From the NCBI GenBank assembly GCA_027604005.1, contig JADGJT010000531.1, positions 1 through 12,911 on the forward strand: a stretch of 12,911 nt of DNA, written 5' to 3'. Under the pieces are notes generated by a model. That model saw only the letters and a program-made list of their open reading frames with translations, ran no database searches and was not told the origin of the DNA. The position numbers and the translations under genes are program-made. Shown piece by piece: positions 12,836-12,911 of the stretch (position 1 is its first letter; every line of letters begins with the position of its first letter). This stretch comes from Dinochytrium kinnereticum (taxonomy: Eukaryota > Chytridiomycota > Chytridiomycetes > Chytridiales > Chytridiaceae).

Positions 12836-12836
12836 A

Positions 12837-12911
12837 TGTGAAAACTCTGGCCCCAGGCGGGGAGCTATAAGCCCTTGCCACCCAGAGTTCACGGGAGTCG
12901 GAGTATTCGGC
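12837..12911 (-). repeat. End of the 5' LTR (U5 end, truncated by window edge)
   Basis: The coding strand ends GTTTTCACA one base before the primer-binding site and mirrors the TGTGAAA of the 3' LTR start. Inside, aactctgg (12843-12850) and ccagagtt (12882-12889) form an 8-bp inverted repeat around 31 bp, with a small CCCC/GGGG hairpin in the loop, so the RNA end may fold into a stem. The rest of the LTR, promoter included, is beyond the window. Confidence 0.86.

Larger units (their letters stand above)
12098..12836 (-). other. 5' leader between LTR and ORF1
   Basis: This 739-bp stretch has no long ORF starting with ATG. On the coding strand its only three ATGs lie at 12670-12718, all within about 170 nt of the LTR. 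The middle (about 12450-12530) is strongly pyrimidine-rich on the coding strand. It holds the primer-binding site, a palindrome, a small upstream ORF, short repeats and possible splice sites, all listed separately. Packaging and translation control are the likely roles by analogy with other retroelements. Confidence 0.75.
1..12911 (-). mobile_element. Giant Ty3/gypsy-type LTR retrotransposon with chromodomain (internal region complete, both LTRs cut by the window)
   Basis: The minus strand shows, in order, an LTR end (...TTTTCACA), primer-binding site, leader, ORF1, Gag-Pol ORF2, polypurine tract and LTR start (TGTGAAAT...). The Pol order protease, RT, RNase H, integrase, together with a C-terminal chromodomain, places it in Ty3/gypsy (Metaviridae), close to the chromovirus type; Ty1/copia has integrase before RT. 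The internal part (77-12836) is 12,760 bp, much longer than the roughly 5 kb of a typical gypsy interior. No env-like membrane protein is seen. The main ORF is unbroken, so the copy is young or selected. Assignment to Ty3/gypsy is firm; the clade within it is not established. Confidence 0.96.

Noticed and set aside
1..12911. Naming the host organism
   Set aside because: Only element sequence is present. Codon use, base composition and the tRNA-Pro-like primer site do not single out a lineage without a search.

Overview
The window is almost entirely one very large Ty3/gypsy-type LTR retrotransposon, read on the minus strand. It runs from the last 75 bp of the 5' LTR (12837-12911) to the first 76 bp of the 3' LTR (1-76). 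The inner LTR ends show matching TG...CA termini (TGTGAAA / TTTCACA). They are flanked by a primer-binding site (12823-12835) and a polypurine tract (77-90). The internal region is therefore 12,760 bp. The outer LTR parts and the target-site duplication lie outside the window, and no host gene is visible. The host must be a eukaryote, because the element has a chromodomain and eukaryotic retroelement architecture. I cannot name the host from this sequence.

Layout in transcription order (right to left): 5' LTR end; primer-binding site resembling a tRNA-Pro acceptor; a 739-bp leader with a 16-bp palindrome, a 39-aa upstream ORF, short repeats and a pyrimidine-rich tract; ORF1 (12097-11054), an unrecognised basic protein with no AUG; a 91-bp gap with two AATAAA motifs; ORF2 (10962-109), one uninterrupted 3,617-residue Gag-Pol-like polyprotein; polypurine tract; 3' LTR start.

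ORF2 domain order (residues counted from the ATG at 10962): unassigned N-terminus (1-401); Gag-like segment ending in a zinc knuckle (402-760); about 540 unassigned residues; aspartic protease (D1326); reverse transcriptase (YIDD, 1990-1993); RNase H (D2139, E2180, D2205, D2248); linker; exonuclease III/APE1-type endonuclease (2449-2733); integrase zinc finger and D-D35-E core (D2921, D2981, E3017); an insertion of about 195 residues; GPY/F-like module; chromodomain; AT-hook. All the catalytic residues I looked for are present, so the copy looks recent or still under selection.

The most unusual points are these. (1) A complete ExoIII/APE1-like endonuclease lies between RNase H and integrase of an LTR element that also keeps a complete DDE integrase. 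(2) An exact 16-nt copy of the polypurine tract and LTR start sits mid-element, just before that endonuclease, as expected of a central polypurine tract. A shorter third copy lies near the start of ORF2. (3) ORF1 has no AUG, and all leader AUGs lie far upstream, which points to splicing or non-AUG initiation. (4) A palindrome placed like a retroviral dimerisation signal lies between the primer-binding site and the first AUG. (5) The polyprotein carries a possible repeated module and a novel insertion in the integrase.
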